Positions 34,081 through 42,061 of a stretch of 44,954 nt of DNA are shown here, piece after piece; positions within the stretch are counted from its first letter, which is position 1, and the number at the start of each line of letters is the position of its first letter. The notes below the pieces were generated by a model, which saw only the letters and a program-made list of their open reading frames with translations, was not told where the DNA came from and did no database searches. The stretch spans positions 1-44,954 of the forward strand of contig CAMAHO010000001.1 in NCBI GenBank assembly GCA_945834545.1, written 5' to 3'. The stretch is from an uncultured Lachnospiraceae bacterium. GTDB taxonomy: Bacteria; Bacillota; Clostridia; Lachnospirales; Lachnospiraceae. A program made the translations under genes and the position numbers.

Positions 34081-34117
34081 ATGCTCTGAAATGGTATACT
34101 CATTTCAGAGCATTTTT
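34081..34117 (+). terminator. Rho-independent terminator of the mannan locus
   Basis: A 13-bp perfect stem (34081-34093 with 34101-34113), loop GTATACT, followed by TTTTT. It lies 95 bases after the fusion gene stop. Confidence 0.92.
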
Positions 34118-34263
34118 CTATTATATTTGGTAATTCTATTATTTCTAAATTAATTATTCGTGCTCTATTTCACAAAGAAAGATTGCCCTATATCGAAATG
34201 GTGTACTCACCGCGACTTTTGTGTTTGTTGACTGTATAGCACTGTCAGTTTAGCAAGCGTAGT

Positions 34264-34770
34264 TTGCTACTTATGTTTCAAAACCGATATATGTGTGAAC
34301 CAATAGAAGATGCCAAATATCTAATAAATGTGTTTCGATATATTCATCAAAATCCTACGAAAGCAGGGTTGGAAAAAGAGGTCGGAGAATATCCCTGGAG
34401 TAGTTTTGGCTGTTACGCTGGGTTTGGAGGAATCGCCTACACAGAAATGTTTCTGGGACATTTTGGAAAAGGGACGAATTGCATATCATTCCTAAAACAA
34501 ATAGAGGACGAGAAGGATGAATTTCTGGATTACAGATCAAATTCAAGAATGGTTGATGAAGAAGCGATTGATAGATGGAAACAGGCTTCAGGTCTGGAAA
34601 ATCCACAAGACTTACAGAGAATGGATATTCATACCAGAGACAGAGAATTGTATCGGATGGTTAAGAATAAGATACCCCTCCGTCAGATTAGCAGGATTAC
34701 AGGGATATCAAGGACTAGCATTCGCCGAATAGTGGAACGAAAGAAAGAGGAAGAAATAGAAGCATTGTGA
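34264..34770 (+). pseudogene. 5'-truncated RAYT (REP-associated tyrosine transposase, IS200/IS605-like)
   Basis: The frame encodes the C-terminal half of a Y1 transposase of the REP-associated type: FQNRYMCEPIEDAKYLINVFRYIHQNPTKAG-like segment, EYPWSSFGCY, and a C-terminal helix-turn-helix tail (LRQISRITGISRTSIRRIVERK). The N-terminal half, with the HUH metal-binding motif that normally precedes a LFQ-R-Y segment, is missing. Upstream DNA (34118-34263) has no homologous continuation, so the protein cannot be an active transposase. REP-like palindromes flank it in inverse orientation (33975 and 34809), as expected for a RAYT and its target repeats. The ATG used may have no function. Confidence 0.8.
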
Positions 34771-34808
34771 TGGAAATTCAGGCGAATATGGGACTGATTT
34801 GGCCCAGC

Positions 34809-34842
34809 GGGGACAATAAAAAAGCCATTTTTTACCGTCCCC
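34809..34842 (+). repeat. REP-like palindrome, copy B
   Basis: 34 bases, GGGGAC...GTCCCC arms with TAAAAAA-gcca-TTTTTTA centre, followed by AGTACCA. It lies 38 bases after the RAYT remnant and differs from copy C at one base. Confidence 0.88.
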
Positions 34843-34889
34843 AGTACCACTTTTTATGAATTTTTAATCCTATTTTGGAAAATATAGTG

Positions 34890-34895
34890 TATAAT
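34890..34895 (+). promoter_or_regulatory. -10 box (TATAAT) upstream of the zinc-peptidase gene
   Basis: A consensus TATAAT lies 41 bases before ATG 34937, without a recognisable -35 at 17 bases. It follows directly after REP copy B. It may provide a private promoter for the relocated gene. Confidence 0.4.
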
Positions 34896-34936
34896 GGTTT
34901 GTATTGAGAAAAATTAGCTACAAAAGGAGAAAGGTT

Positions 34937-35620
34937 ATGTTTTTTGATCCTACTTATATATTGGTTATCATCGGAGCGGTCATCTGTATGATTGCTTCCG
35001 TAAATGTAAAAAGCACATATAATAAATACAGCAAGGTAAGGTCTTCCTCCGGAATCACGGCGGAAGAGATGGCTTACAGAATGCTGCAGGATGCGGGGAT
35101 ATATGATGTATCCATTCAGAGAATTGGAGGAGATTTGACAGACCATTATTCTCCGGGGGAGAAGGTACTCAGATTGTCAGATACCGTATATGGCTCCAGT
35201 TCTGTTGCAGCCTTGGGAGTGGCCTGTCACGAGGCTGGGCATGCAATTCAACACAAGGAAGGCTATGCACCTCTAAAATTGCGTTCCCTGTCGGTGCCAA
35301 TTGCCAATTTTGGTTCCTTCTTGTCATGGCCCTTGATTGTGTTAGGACTGATTCTTGGCTCCATGAATCTGGCCCGGGTAGGAGTTTTCTTATTTGCCTT
35401 CGTAGTGGTATTTCAACTCATCACACTTCCGGTTGAGTTTGATGCATCCAGAAGAGCGTTACTTGTATTGGAAAGGGATAATATATTGTGGAATGAAGAA
35501 ATGACGGGCGCAAGAAAGGTACTTCGCGCTGCGGCACTGACTTATGTAGCGTCATTATTTTCTTCTATTTTACAACTACTTCGACTATTTTTGCTGACGC
35601 AAAGAAGAGATAGAGATTAG
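34937..35620 (+). CDS. YugP-family membrane zinc metallopeptidase
   Basis: A 227-residue integral membrane protein of the neutral zinc peptidase family (YugP type). Seen: N-terminal hydrophobic helix (about 5-25), a soluble part with GITAEEMAYRMLQDAG, DHYSPGEKVLRLS, the zinc site HEAGH (histidines 98 and 102), two further hydrophobic helices (about 120-170), and LPVEFDASRRAL, which supplies the third metal ligand. Its substrate is unknown. AAGGAGAAAGG precedes ATG 34937. In many Lachnospiraceae this gene lies between fmt and rsmB, but here it stands between REP copies B and C, which are directly repeated. That suggests relocation. Confidence 0.88.
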   Translation: MFFDPTYILVIIGAVICMIASVNVKSTYNKYSKVRSSSGITAEEMAYRMLQDAGIYDVSIQRIGGDLTDHYSPGEKVLRLSDTVYGSSSVAALGVACHEAGHAIQHKEGYAPLKLRSLSVPIANFGSFLSWPLIVLGLILGSMNLARVGVFLFAFVVVFQLITLPVEFDASRRALLVLERDNILWNEEMTGARKVLRAAALTYVASLFSSILQLLRLFLLTQRRDRD

Positions 35621-35635
35621 TGGATATGAACCAGT

Positions 35636-35669
35636 GGGGACAATAAAAAAGCCACTTTTTACCGTCCCC
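35636..35669 (+). repeat. REP-like palindrome, copy C
   Basis: 34 bases, 33 identical to copy B and in the same orientation, followed by the same AGTACCA. It sits between the zinc-peptidase stop and the xth ribosome binding site, only a few bases upstream of AAGGAG. Confidence 0.88.
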
Positions 35670-35696
35670 AGTACCAAGGAGAAAGGACAAAAGAGA

Positions 35697-36452
35697 ATGA
35701 AATTCATTTCGTGGAATGTGAACGGATTAAGAGCCTGTGTAGGGAAAAACTTTTTGGAGGATTTTAAAGCCTTAGATGCGGATATCTTTTGCTTGCAGGA
35801 GACAAAGCTGCAGGAGGGCCAGATTGAGCTGGATTTACCGGGGTATTATCAATATTGGAATTACGCAGAGAAGAAGGGATACAGCGGGACAGCAGTCTTT
35901 TCGAGAATAGAGCCACTCAGTGTAGCTTATGGTATTGGAGTGGAAGACCACGACAGGGAGGGAAGAGTGATTACCCTGGAGTTTGAGAACTTCTATCTAG
36001 TAACTGTTTACACTCCCAATTCTCAGGATGGATTGGCCAGACTGGAGTACCGTATGCAGTGGGAGGATGCCTTTCTGGCATACATAAACAGTTTGAATGA
36101 GAAAAAGCCTGTGATTTTCTGTGGGGACTTAAATGTTGCCCATCAGGAGATTGATTTGAAAAACCCAAAGACAAATCGTCAGAATGCAGGTTTTACGGAT
36201 GAGGAGAGAGCGAAAATGACTGCCCTATTGGCAGCAGGCTACATTGACACCTTCCGCTATTTTTACCCGGACCAAAAGGATATTTATTCTTGGTGGTCCT
36301 ATCGGTTTAAGGCAAGGGAGAAGAATGCAGGTTGGCGGATTGACTACTTCATTGCTTCTGAGAAGGTGAAGGAGAAATTGATCTCGGCCTCGATTCACAA
36401 CGAGATATACGGTTCTGATCATTGTCCGGTAGAACTGGTGGCAGAGTTATAA
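35697..36452 (+). CDS. xth: Exodeoxyribonuclease III (AP endonuclease)
   Basis: Mg-dependent DNA repair enzyme that cleaves at abasic sites and degrades 3' ends. The 251-residue protein has the complete EEP-fold motifs: MKFISWNVNGLRA, LQETKL with the metal-binding glutamate, VYTPNS, GDLNVAHQEIDL with the catalytic aspartate/asparagine, WRIDYFIAS and GSDHCPV with the catalytic histidine. I use ATG 35697, the canonical N-terminus. A longer frame from 35634 would translate REP copy C. AAGGAGAAAGG lies 11 bases upstream. The next gene starts 34 bases after the stop. Confidence 0.95.
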   Translation: MKFISWNVNGLRACVGKNFLEDFKALDADIFCLQETKLQEGQIELDLPGYYQYWNYAEKKGYSGTAVFSRIEPLSVAYGIGVEDHDREGRVITLEFENFYLVTVYTPNSQDGLARLEYRMQWEDAFLAYINSLNEKKPVIFCGDLNVAHQEIDLKNPKTNRQNAGFTDEERAKMTALLAAGYIDTFRYFYPDQKDIYSWWSYRFKAREKNAGWRIDYFIASEKVKEKLISASIHNEIYGSDHCPVELVAEL

Positions 36453-36486
36453 GACAAAGATGAGGGAGATAGTGGGGGAGCAGCTT

Positions 36487-37782
36487 ATGCAGGATTGGTT
36501 AAGATTGGATAATGCGGCACTCATATTTCCGGCGGTTCGAAAAACCGGCTGGAGTAATGCATTCCGGGTTTCTGCTACCTTGGCAGAGAAGATAGATCCT
36601 GTGTGTCTGCAGCAGGCAGTGGACAGCCTGCGGGAGCGTTTTCCTTCTGTTTATGTTTGTTTACACAGAGGGTTTTTCTGGTATTATCTGCAAAAATTAA
36701 AAACCTCACCTAAAGTCAGAGAGGATGCGGCGTGCCCATTGATACATATGACGAAGCCGGAGCTTCGGGAATGTTGCTTTCGGGTATTATATTATAAGAA
36801 CAGAATTGCAGTAGAGTTTTTCCATGCGCTTACGGACGGAAATGGTGGGATGGTTTATCTCAAAACACTGACTGCTGCTTACTTGAGCTTGCGGTATGGA
36901 TTCAAGCCTCAGGCACAGTATGGCGTGCTGGACTGGATGGCAGCTCCTGAGGAATCCGAACTAGAAGATAGCTTCCTTAAGGCAGCAGGGAGGATTGCCT
37001 TGGACCGAAAAGAAGAGAATTCTATTCATCTAAAGGGAACCAGGCGAAAGGATGGATTTCACTATCTTACAGTAGGTACTGTTTCGGAGGAAAAGCTAAA
37101 GGCCAGGGCGCAAGAGTACAATACCAGTGTGACAGCCTTCCTGGCAGCAGTGATGCTTCAGACAATATTGGACCTGGCAAAGCACAAGAAAACCCGCAAG
37201 TGGGCTAAGATAACCATTCCGGTGGATCTGCGGAGGCTGTTTGGCGGAAATACCCTTCGCAACTTTGTGCTGACAGTGAATGTGGGAGTGGACCCAAAGC
37301 TGGGGGAATATTCTTTGGAGGAGCTTTGTAAGGCAGTACAAAGTCAGATGAATAGCCAGATTACAGAAAAACAGATGGCAGCAAGAATTGCAGCCAATGT
37401 GAAGCCGGCTAGGATGATGTTGGTTCGAATCATGCCCTTGTTTATCAAAAATATAGCTTTGAAGCTGGTGTATCATTTCGTGGGTGAGAGTAAGGGCACA
37501 TTAAATATATCAAATCTGGGGAGAAGTGAGTTGCCTCCGGAAATGGTGCCCTATGTAGAAAACCTGGATTTTATCATTGGTACCCAGGCGACTTATTTCC
37601 ATAATTGCAGTGTTGTTACTTATAAAGGGAAGGTGCGTATTAATCTGATACGGAATGTGGAAGAGAGTGAATTGGAAAGAAACTTCTTTACAAGACTTCT
37701 GAAAATGGGGATACCTGTTAAGGTGGAGAGTAATTTTGGCGGAGGTTCATTATGTATTGCGCAAATTGCGGAGTGGAATTAG
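36487..37782 (+). CDS. CoA-dependent acyltransferase/condensation-domain-like protein
   Basis: The 431-residue protein belongs to the condensation/alcohol-acetyltransferase superfamily, judged by MQDWLRLDNAALIFPAV at the N-terminus, the active-site motif H-x3-D-G as HALTDG (histidine 113, aspartate 117), a TIPVDLRRLFG segment and NISNLG near the end. Such enzymes move acyl groups from CoA or carrier proteins to an alcohol or amine. The substrate here is unknown. No carrier protein or other non-ribosomal synthesis gene is nearby. I chose ATG 36487 because GGGGGAG ends six bases upstream; the frame extends to an ATG at 36460. Its end overlaps the next gene by 31 bases, so the two products are likely made together. 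Confidence 0.75.
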   Translation: MQDWLRLDNAALIFPAVRKTGWSNAFRVSATLAEKIDPVCLQQAVDSLRERFPSVYVCLHRGFFWYYLQKLKTSPKVREDAACPLIHMTKPELRECCFRVLYYKNRIAVEFFHALTDGNGGMVYLKTLTAAYLSLRYGFKPQAQYGVLDWMAAPEESELEDSFLKAAGRIALDRKEENSIHLKGTRRKDGFHYLTVGTVSEEKLKARAQEYNTSVTAFLAAVMLQTILDLAKHKKTRKWAKITIPVDLRRLFGGNTLRNFVLTVNVGVDPKLGEYSLEELCKAVQSQMNSQITEKQMAARIAANVKPARMMLVRIMPLFIKNIALKLVYHFVGESKGTLNISNLGRSELPPEMVPYVENLDFIIGTQATYFHNCSVVTYKGKVRINLIRNVEESELERNFFTRLLKMGIPVKVESNFGGGSLCIAQIAEWN

Positions 37783-38441
37783 GGGAAGGAGAAAAAAGCT
37801 GTCCTCTTTGCGGCTTAGTGGCCTATCATCCGGATATGCCAAAGCAGAGCGGGGAGGGATTATACCCCGACGGTTTTGCACCAATTAAGGTAAAAAGGGG
37901 ATATGTTAAACTATTTTTTAGTTTCTTCTTTGGTATTGCAGCCGGCACCTGTTTGTTGATTGATTATCTGATAAGCCATAGGATAGGGTGGTCTGGTATC
38001 GTTCTTATGAGCCTCCTTACAGGCTATGTTCTGCTTGTGTTGCCCCTGTGGTTTAAGAAAGGAAATTGGATTGTCTTTTTGTCCCTTGATACACTTGCAG
38101 TTGAGTTGCTTTTGCTCTATCTGAATCTGCACCTCGGAGGGCATTGGTTTTTGTCTTACGCCTTTCCCATTGCAGCTATGTACGGTATTATTTTGGTGAC
38201 TGTAACAGCTCTGGCTATCTATGTACGAAGAGGTGTTTTCTATTTGATGGCCGGGAGCAGCTTTGCCTTGGCGGGCTCTATGATGCTGGTAGAATTCTTT
38301 GGTGCAATCACCTTTGAACGCAGAATGTTTGTGTGGAGCCTGTACCCCACTGCAGCGTTAGGGGCACTCGGCATTTTCTGGCTTTTAGCAGGTATCATTA
38401 AGCCCTTTGGCAATATGCTTCGAAAACGAATGTTCGTGTAA
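37752..38441 (+). CDS. Zinc-ribbon polytopic membrane protein (DUF6320-like)
   Basis: A 229-residue protein with an N-terminal zinc ribbon (CANCG and CPLCG, residues about 3-22) and six hydrophobic segments (about 50-225) in the membrane. I recognise the family only as an uncharacterised one that often stands beside the acyltransferase-like gene upstream. The overlap with that gene (37752-37782) supports a shared function, perhaps modification of an envelope component, which is inference. GGCGGAGG lies before ATG 37752. The stop codon is directly followed by the second nested-hairpin element. Confidence 0.75.
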   Translation: MYCANCGVELGEGEKSCPLCGLVAYHPDMPKQSGEGLYPDGFAPIKVKRGYVKLFFSFFFGIAAGTCLLIDYLISHRIGWSGIVLMSLLTGYVLLVLPLWFKKGNWIVFLSLDTLAVELLLLYLNLHLGGHWFLSYAFPIAAMYGIILVTVTALAIYVRRGVFYLMAGSSFALAGSMMLVEFFGAITFERRMFVWSLYPTAALGALGIFWLLAGIIKPFGNMLRKRMFV

Positions 38442-38442
38442 C

Positions 38443-38615
38443 TACGATACCAGGGTACCAAGGTCTTTACCCACTTGAGCTTGCTCAAAAGTGGGTAATA
38501 GACTTTGGTACCCGCCCCAAATATGAGCATAAAAGTGGGACGCTAGTCCCACGATATGCGAATATTTGGTAGGATTGTGAGAGCGCGTAGCGCGGAACAA
38601 TCCGTAGGTATCGTA
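38443..38615. repeat. Nested-hairpin intergenic element 2
   Basis: A 173-base element bounded by TACGATACC (38443-38451) and GGTATCGTA (38607-38615). Inside: a long near-perfect hairpin (38453-38513) with GGGTACC/GGTACCC ends and a TTGAGC-TT-GCTCAA tip; a second hairpin closed by AAATAT/ATATTT (38519, 38562) with GTGGGAC-GCTA-GTCCCAC (38535-38552); and a third closed by GGATTGT/ACAATCC (38572-38578, 38597-38603) with a GCGC-GTA-GCGC triloop (38583-38593). It resembles element 1 at 22237 in design: terminal repeats, long first hairpin, GTA triloops. The sequences are different. It begins two bases after a stop codon and may also act as a terminator. Confidence 0.8.
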
Positions 38616-38642
38616 AAACTGGATGATAAGGAGAATATTACT

Positions 38643-40154
38643 ATGAAAAAAATCTGGAATTATAAGCCTTCAGACAAGGCTATGGTTTTCATCGGCAGCG
38701 TACTGATGTTGCTGATGCTGTACCCCTTGGTGCGATTAACACTGTATGCTGCGCCCTATTATGATGATTATGCCTATGGCACCTATCTTCATAATACGGT
38801 AATAGCAGGTGGGAGCCTTTGGGATTGCATTATGGCTGCTGTGGAACATACCCGAATGATGTGGTATGCCTTCCAAGGTACTTTCTCATCGATTTTCTTT
38901 ATGAGTATGATGCCTGCGGCCTTTGGGGAGCAATACTATTTTCTGGGACCATTATTCTTGATTGTTATTTTTCTGATTGGGATCGCTGCCTTTGTGACGG
39001 TTCTTGTACGAGGGGTGTTAAAGGCGGATTGGTATCAAAATCTGTTAATGGTGTTTCTGACACAGGCCTTCTTGATTATTCTGATTCATTCTGCACAACA
39101 GGGCTTTTATTGGTACAACGGCGGAATGCATTATGTAGGGGGCTATGCCCATATGCTCCTGATGCTCAGCCTGCTCCTATATCTTGTGTTTGTAGGAGAA
39201 TTCTCAAGGGGAAGACTTGTCAGAGTGAAAGTCGTTTTGGTCATCCTGGGTACTATGGTGTATGCCCTTTTTACCAGTGGAAGTAATTTTGTAACCACAC
39301 TGCAGGGGCTGGTATTGGTGGCATCCTTAGCCGGTTTAGGAATCGTGTTAAAGAAAAAGAGTACACTTCTTATGATTCCGGCAGGAATTGTGTACATAAT
39401 CGGGTTTTGTGTCAATGTGATGGCACCCGGCAACAATGTGAGAAACGGTCTTTATGACGGCTGGGGGTATTCCGCTCCGGAGGCTATTTTGCGTTCCTTT
39501 ACGGAGGGCTTTCATTGGTTTTTTGAGTTTACGGGATGGGAAACCTTGCTGTTTTTACTGTTCTTATTCCCAATTATTTATCGAATCGTAAAAGCATCAA
39601 AGCTTAAGTTTTCCTATCCTGTACTAGTGCTTTTATGGTCAGTGTGCCTATATGCAACCGGATTTACACCAAGCCTGTATGCCACGGGACGAATTGATTT
39701 ATCAAGAGTACGGAATGTAATCCATTTCACATTGCAGCTTTTGCTGATTTTCAATGAGGTGTATTGGACCGGCTTTGTATGTAGATATCTGGAAAAGCGT
39801 CAGGGAAAGGGGCTTTCCTGGGATGGCAGACCGATTTGGTGGATGTATGGCGTATGGGCTGTTTGCTTTTTGCTTGTCTTTGCCACAACAGAGGATAAGA
39901 TTGGTGGCTTTTCTCCCTACGGGGCATATTATTATATTCATTCCGGGGAGGCCTATAACTTCCGTCAGGCGTACTTACAAAGAGTGGAAATTATTAAACA
40001 GGATAATCCGGATGTGGAGGTGGAGGAATACATTTATAGGCCTTGGTTCTTATGTCAGACCATGGATTTTGACACCAACCCGGAGGCAGAAATCAATGTA
40101 CTGACAGCCAGGTATTATTTTAAAAATTCCATTCGACTAAAACCCAAGGAGTAG
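38643..40154 (+). CDS. Polytopic membrane protein, GT-C-like (DUF6056-type)
   Basis: A 503-residue protein with about 11-12 hydrophobic segments. The first outer loop carries YYDDYAYGTYLH, a double-aspartate like that of GT-C glycosyltransferases, which use polyprenyl-phosphate sugars outside the membrane. QQGFYWYNGGMHYVGGY is also conserved in the uncharacterised family I assign it to. A role in decorating wall or surface polymers is inferred. I chose ATG 38643 with AAGGAGAAT upstream; a longer frame to 38556 would translate the hairpin element. The response regulator starts 16 bases after the stop, so the gene is probably part of the antibiotic-sensing operon. Confidence 0.72.
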   Translation: MKKIWNYKPSDKAMVFIGSVLMLLMLYPLVRLTLYAAPYYDDYAYGTYLHNTVIAGGSLWDCIMAAVEHTRMMWYAFQGTFSSIFFMSMMPAAFGEQYYFLGPLFLIVIFLIGIAAFVTVLVRGVLKADWYQNLLMVFLTQAFLIILIHSAQQGFYWYNGGMHYVGGYAHMLLMLSLLLYLVFVGEFSRGRLVRVKVVLVILGTMVYALFTSGSNFVTTLQGLVLVASLAGLGIVLKKKSTLLMIPAGIVYIIGFCVNVMAPGNNVRNGLYDGWGYSAPEAILRSFTEGFHWFFEFTGWETLLFLLFLFPIIYRIVKASKLKFSYPVLVLLWSVCLYATGFTPSLYATGRIDLSRVRNVIHFTLQLLLIFNEVYWTGFVCRYLEKRQGKGLSWDGRPIWWMYGVWAVCFLLVFATTEDKIGGFSPYGAYYYIHSGEAYNFRQAYLQRVEIIKQDNPDVEVEEYIYRPWFLCQTMDFDTNPEAEINVLTARYYFKNSIRLKPKE

Positions 40155-40170
40155 TGGGGAGGAGAACGCT

Positions 40171-40857
40171 GTGAATGCCTATAAAATTATGGTGGTAGAG
40201 GACGAGCCGGCCATTGCTCAGGGCATCAAGGCTCATTTGGAAAAGTGGGGCTATCAGGTGGAGCTGGTGGAGGATTTTATGAATGTCACGGAACAGTTTG
40301 TAAAGCAGAATCCACAGCTTGTTTTGATGGATATCGGACTCCCGTTTTACAACGGATTCTATTGGTGCGCTCAAATCAGACAGATCTCTAAGGTGCCTAT
40401 TGTATTTGTGTCTTCTGCCCAGGATAATATGAATATCGTTATGGCCATTAATATGGGAGGGGATGACTTTATTTCCAAGCCCTTTGAACCGGAGGTGCTG
40501 GCAGCGAAGGTCCAGGCAATTCTAAGGAGGGCCTATGCCTTTCACGGAGAAACCAATGTACTTGCCTGGAAGGATGTTATACTAAATTTGTCAGATACTA
40601 ATCTGATGCTGGGAGAACGAAAGCTGGAACTGACTAAAAATGAGTTTAAGATGATGCAGCTTTTGTTAGAGCATGCAGGAGAATGTGTATCCCGCGAGGA
40701 AATGATGAAGAGGCTGTGGGATAATGAGTGCTTTGTGGATGATAATACGCTGACAGTGAATATCACCAGACTTCGCAAAAAACTGGAAGCCGAGGGAAGA
40801 AGTGAATTGATTCAGACAAAAAAAGGCCTGGGTTATTGCCTGGGGAGTGAAGGTTAG
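40171..40857 (+). CDS. OmpR-family response regulator, BceR-like
   Basis: The 228-residue protein has a receiver domain (about 4-120; acidic pair VEDEPA, phospho-acceptor aspartate 54 in LMDIGLP, FVSSAQ, KPFEPE lysine) and a winged-helix DNA-binding domain (about 128-225; LTKNEFKMMQLLLEHAG, VDDNTLTVNITRLRKKL, GLGYCLG). Its partner kinase begins three bases after its stop. The kinase type and the ABC genes behind identify it as the regulator of a Bce-type peptide-antibiotic resistance module. The likely target is the TTACA-N4-TGTAA box at 41944. The start is GTG with GGGGAGGAG upstream. Confidence 0.93.
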   Translation: MNAYKIMVVEDEPAIAQGIKAHLEKWGYQVELVEDFMNVTEQFVKQNPQLVLMDIGLPFYNGFYWCAQIRQISKVPIVFVSSAQDNMNIVMAINMGGDDFISKPFEPEVLAAKVQAILRRAYAFHGETNVLAWKDVILNLSDTNLMLGERKLELTKNEFKMMQLLLEHAGECVSREEMMKRLWDNECFVDDNTLTVNITRLRKKLEAEGRSELIQTKKGLGYCLGSEG

Positions 40858-40860
40858 GAG

Positions 40861-41925
40861 ATGAAAAGTAAAAAACTGTGGTTATCCTATCTTAAGGAGA
40901 GAAAGGGTATGATATCTCTTTCACTGCTAAACGGGCTGTGCTTCCTCGTGATTTTACTGTTGGGGCACCTGGAATTGTGGAATCAGCTGCTTTATGCCTT
41001 TTTGCTGTCTATGTCGCTTTGCCTGATGGCAGGTTTTCTGGATGGGGTGAATTATGTCAGGGCGCGAAGGCTGTTGGAGCAAAAGAAACTGGCGGGAGCA
41101 TCCCTTTTGGAGGATAGAGAGTGGCTTGAAGAGTTACAAGACAGAAGGGATGGGGATAGTCTCCAAGCAGATTTGGAGCTTTTGTTGGCAAATGTATGGG
41201 AAGGAACCTTGGAACGCCTGGAGGAATATCAAAGAGCTTCCAAAGAGCAGATGGACTATTATGTGATGTGGACCCATCAAATTAAGACTCCTATTGCTGC
41301 GCTTAGACTTTTGGTAGATGGGCTGCCGGATCCCAAGCTGGCATTTCGTCTGCGAGAGGAATGTCTCCGGATGGAGCAATATGTTGAGATGGTGCTTTGC
41401 TATCAGAGACTAGAGACCATGGGGCAGGATTTGGAGGTGGCTTCCTGTAAGCTGCGGGAGATGGTATCTGAGGTGGTCAAGAAACTGTCTGTCTCATTTA
41501 TTAATTCTGCGATTCATTTGGAATTGGAGGACTTTGAGGACGAGATTTTGACAGATGAAAAGTGGTTTGCCTTCTGTGTGGAACAGTTGCTGTCAAACAG
41601 CATTAAATATACCGCACAGAAAAAAAGGATGACAGAAGAGTTTGAAGGAGAAATCAATATCCACGTAGAAGGTGATGAAGGGGATAGGTGGTTGGTCATC
41701 GAAGATAATGGAATCGGCATCCGTGCCCAGGATCTCCCCAGGGTGTTTGAGCGTGGATTTACCGGGTTTAACGGAAGGGCAGATAAAAAAGCAACAGGAA
41801 TAGGGTTGTTTTTGACGAAGAAGATACTAAACAAGATGGGAAATCAAATTCGTTTGGAGAGTGAGGTTGGAACATATACCAGAGTCGGTATTTCCCTATA
41901 TGCTTCACAGACAATCAAGGATTGA
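40861..41925 (+). CDS. BceS-like intramembrane-sensing histidine kinase
   Basis: The 354-residue kinase has two N-terminal membrane helices (about 18-37 and 42-62) with almost no loop between them, the mark of intramembrane-sensing kinases that rely on the partner transporter to detect the drug. Next come a linker helix, the dimerisation/phosphorylation segment MWTHQIKTP (histidine 139), the N-box EQLLSNSIKYT, the G1 box IEDNGIGI, an F-box region (VFERGFTGFNGR) and G2 TGIGLFL. It should phosphorylate the upstream regulator. It is three bases downstream of the regulator gene and separated from the ABC genes by a 136-base control region. Confidence 0.93.
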   Translation: MKSKKLWLSYLKERKGMISLSLLNGLCFLVILLLGHLELWNQLLYAFLLSMSLCLMAGFLDGVNYVRARRLLEQKKLAGASLLEDREWLEELQDRRDGDSLQADLELLLANVWEGTLERLEEYQRASKEQMDYYVMWTHQIKTPIAALRLLVDGLPDPKLAFRLREECLRMEQYVEMVLCYQRLETMGQDLEVASCKLREMVSEVVKKLSVSFINSAIHLELEDFEDEILTDEKWFAFCVEQLLSNSIKYTAQKKRMTEEFEGEINIHVEGDEGDRWLVIEDNGIGIRAQDLPRVFERGFTGFNGRADKKATGIGLFLTKKILNKMGNQIRLESEVGTYTRVGISLYASQTIKD

Positions 41926-41943
41926 TGAGGGAACGACCCGGTT

Positions 41944-41961
41944 CCTTACAACAATGTAAGG
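41944..41961. promoter_or_regulatory. BceR-type operator (TTACA-N4-TGTAA)
   Basis: CCTTACA-ACAA-TGTAAGG is a perfect palindrome with seven-base arms and matches the published BceR box consensus TNACA-N4-TGTAA. It lies 100 bases before the ABC ATPase gene, so phosphorylated regulator probably switches on the transporter genes. A possible -10 (TATATC, 41982-41987) follows. Confidence 0.75.
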
Positions 41962-41966
41962 TTAGC

Positions 41967-42010
41967 AGAGGAAATGTAAGCTATATCAATGGCAGAGCAT
42001 TTCCTCTTTT
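41967..42010 (+). promoter_or_regulatory. Leader hairpin between kinase and ABC genes
   Basis: AGAGGAAATG (41967-41976) pairs perfectly with CATTTCCTCT (41998-42007), 21-base loop, followed by TTT only. It may be a weak terminator of the kinase transcript or a leader hairpin of the transporter transcript. Confidence 0.45.
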
Positions 42011-42061
42011 GGTATCCTTGGTCTATCGGGAGGGATACATAATCCCGGGAAGGAGATAGAA

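Noticed and set aside
38556..38642. Longer N-terminus of the membrane protein
   Set aside because: It would translate the nested-hairpin element, while AAGGAGAAT and a hydrophobic MKK start support 38643.
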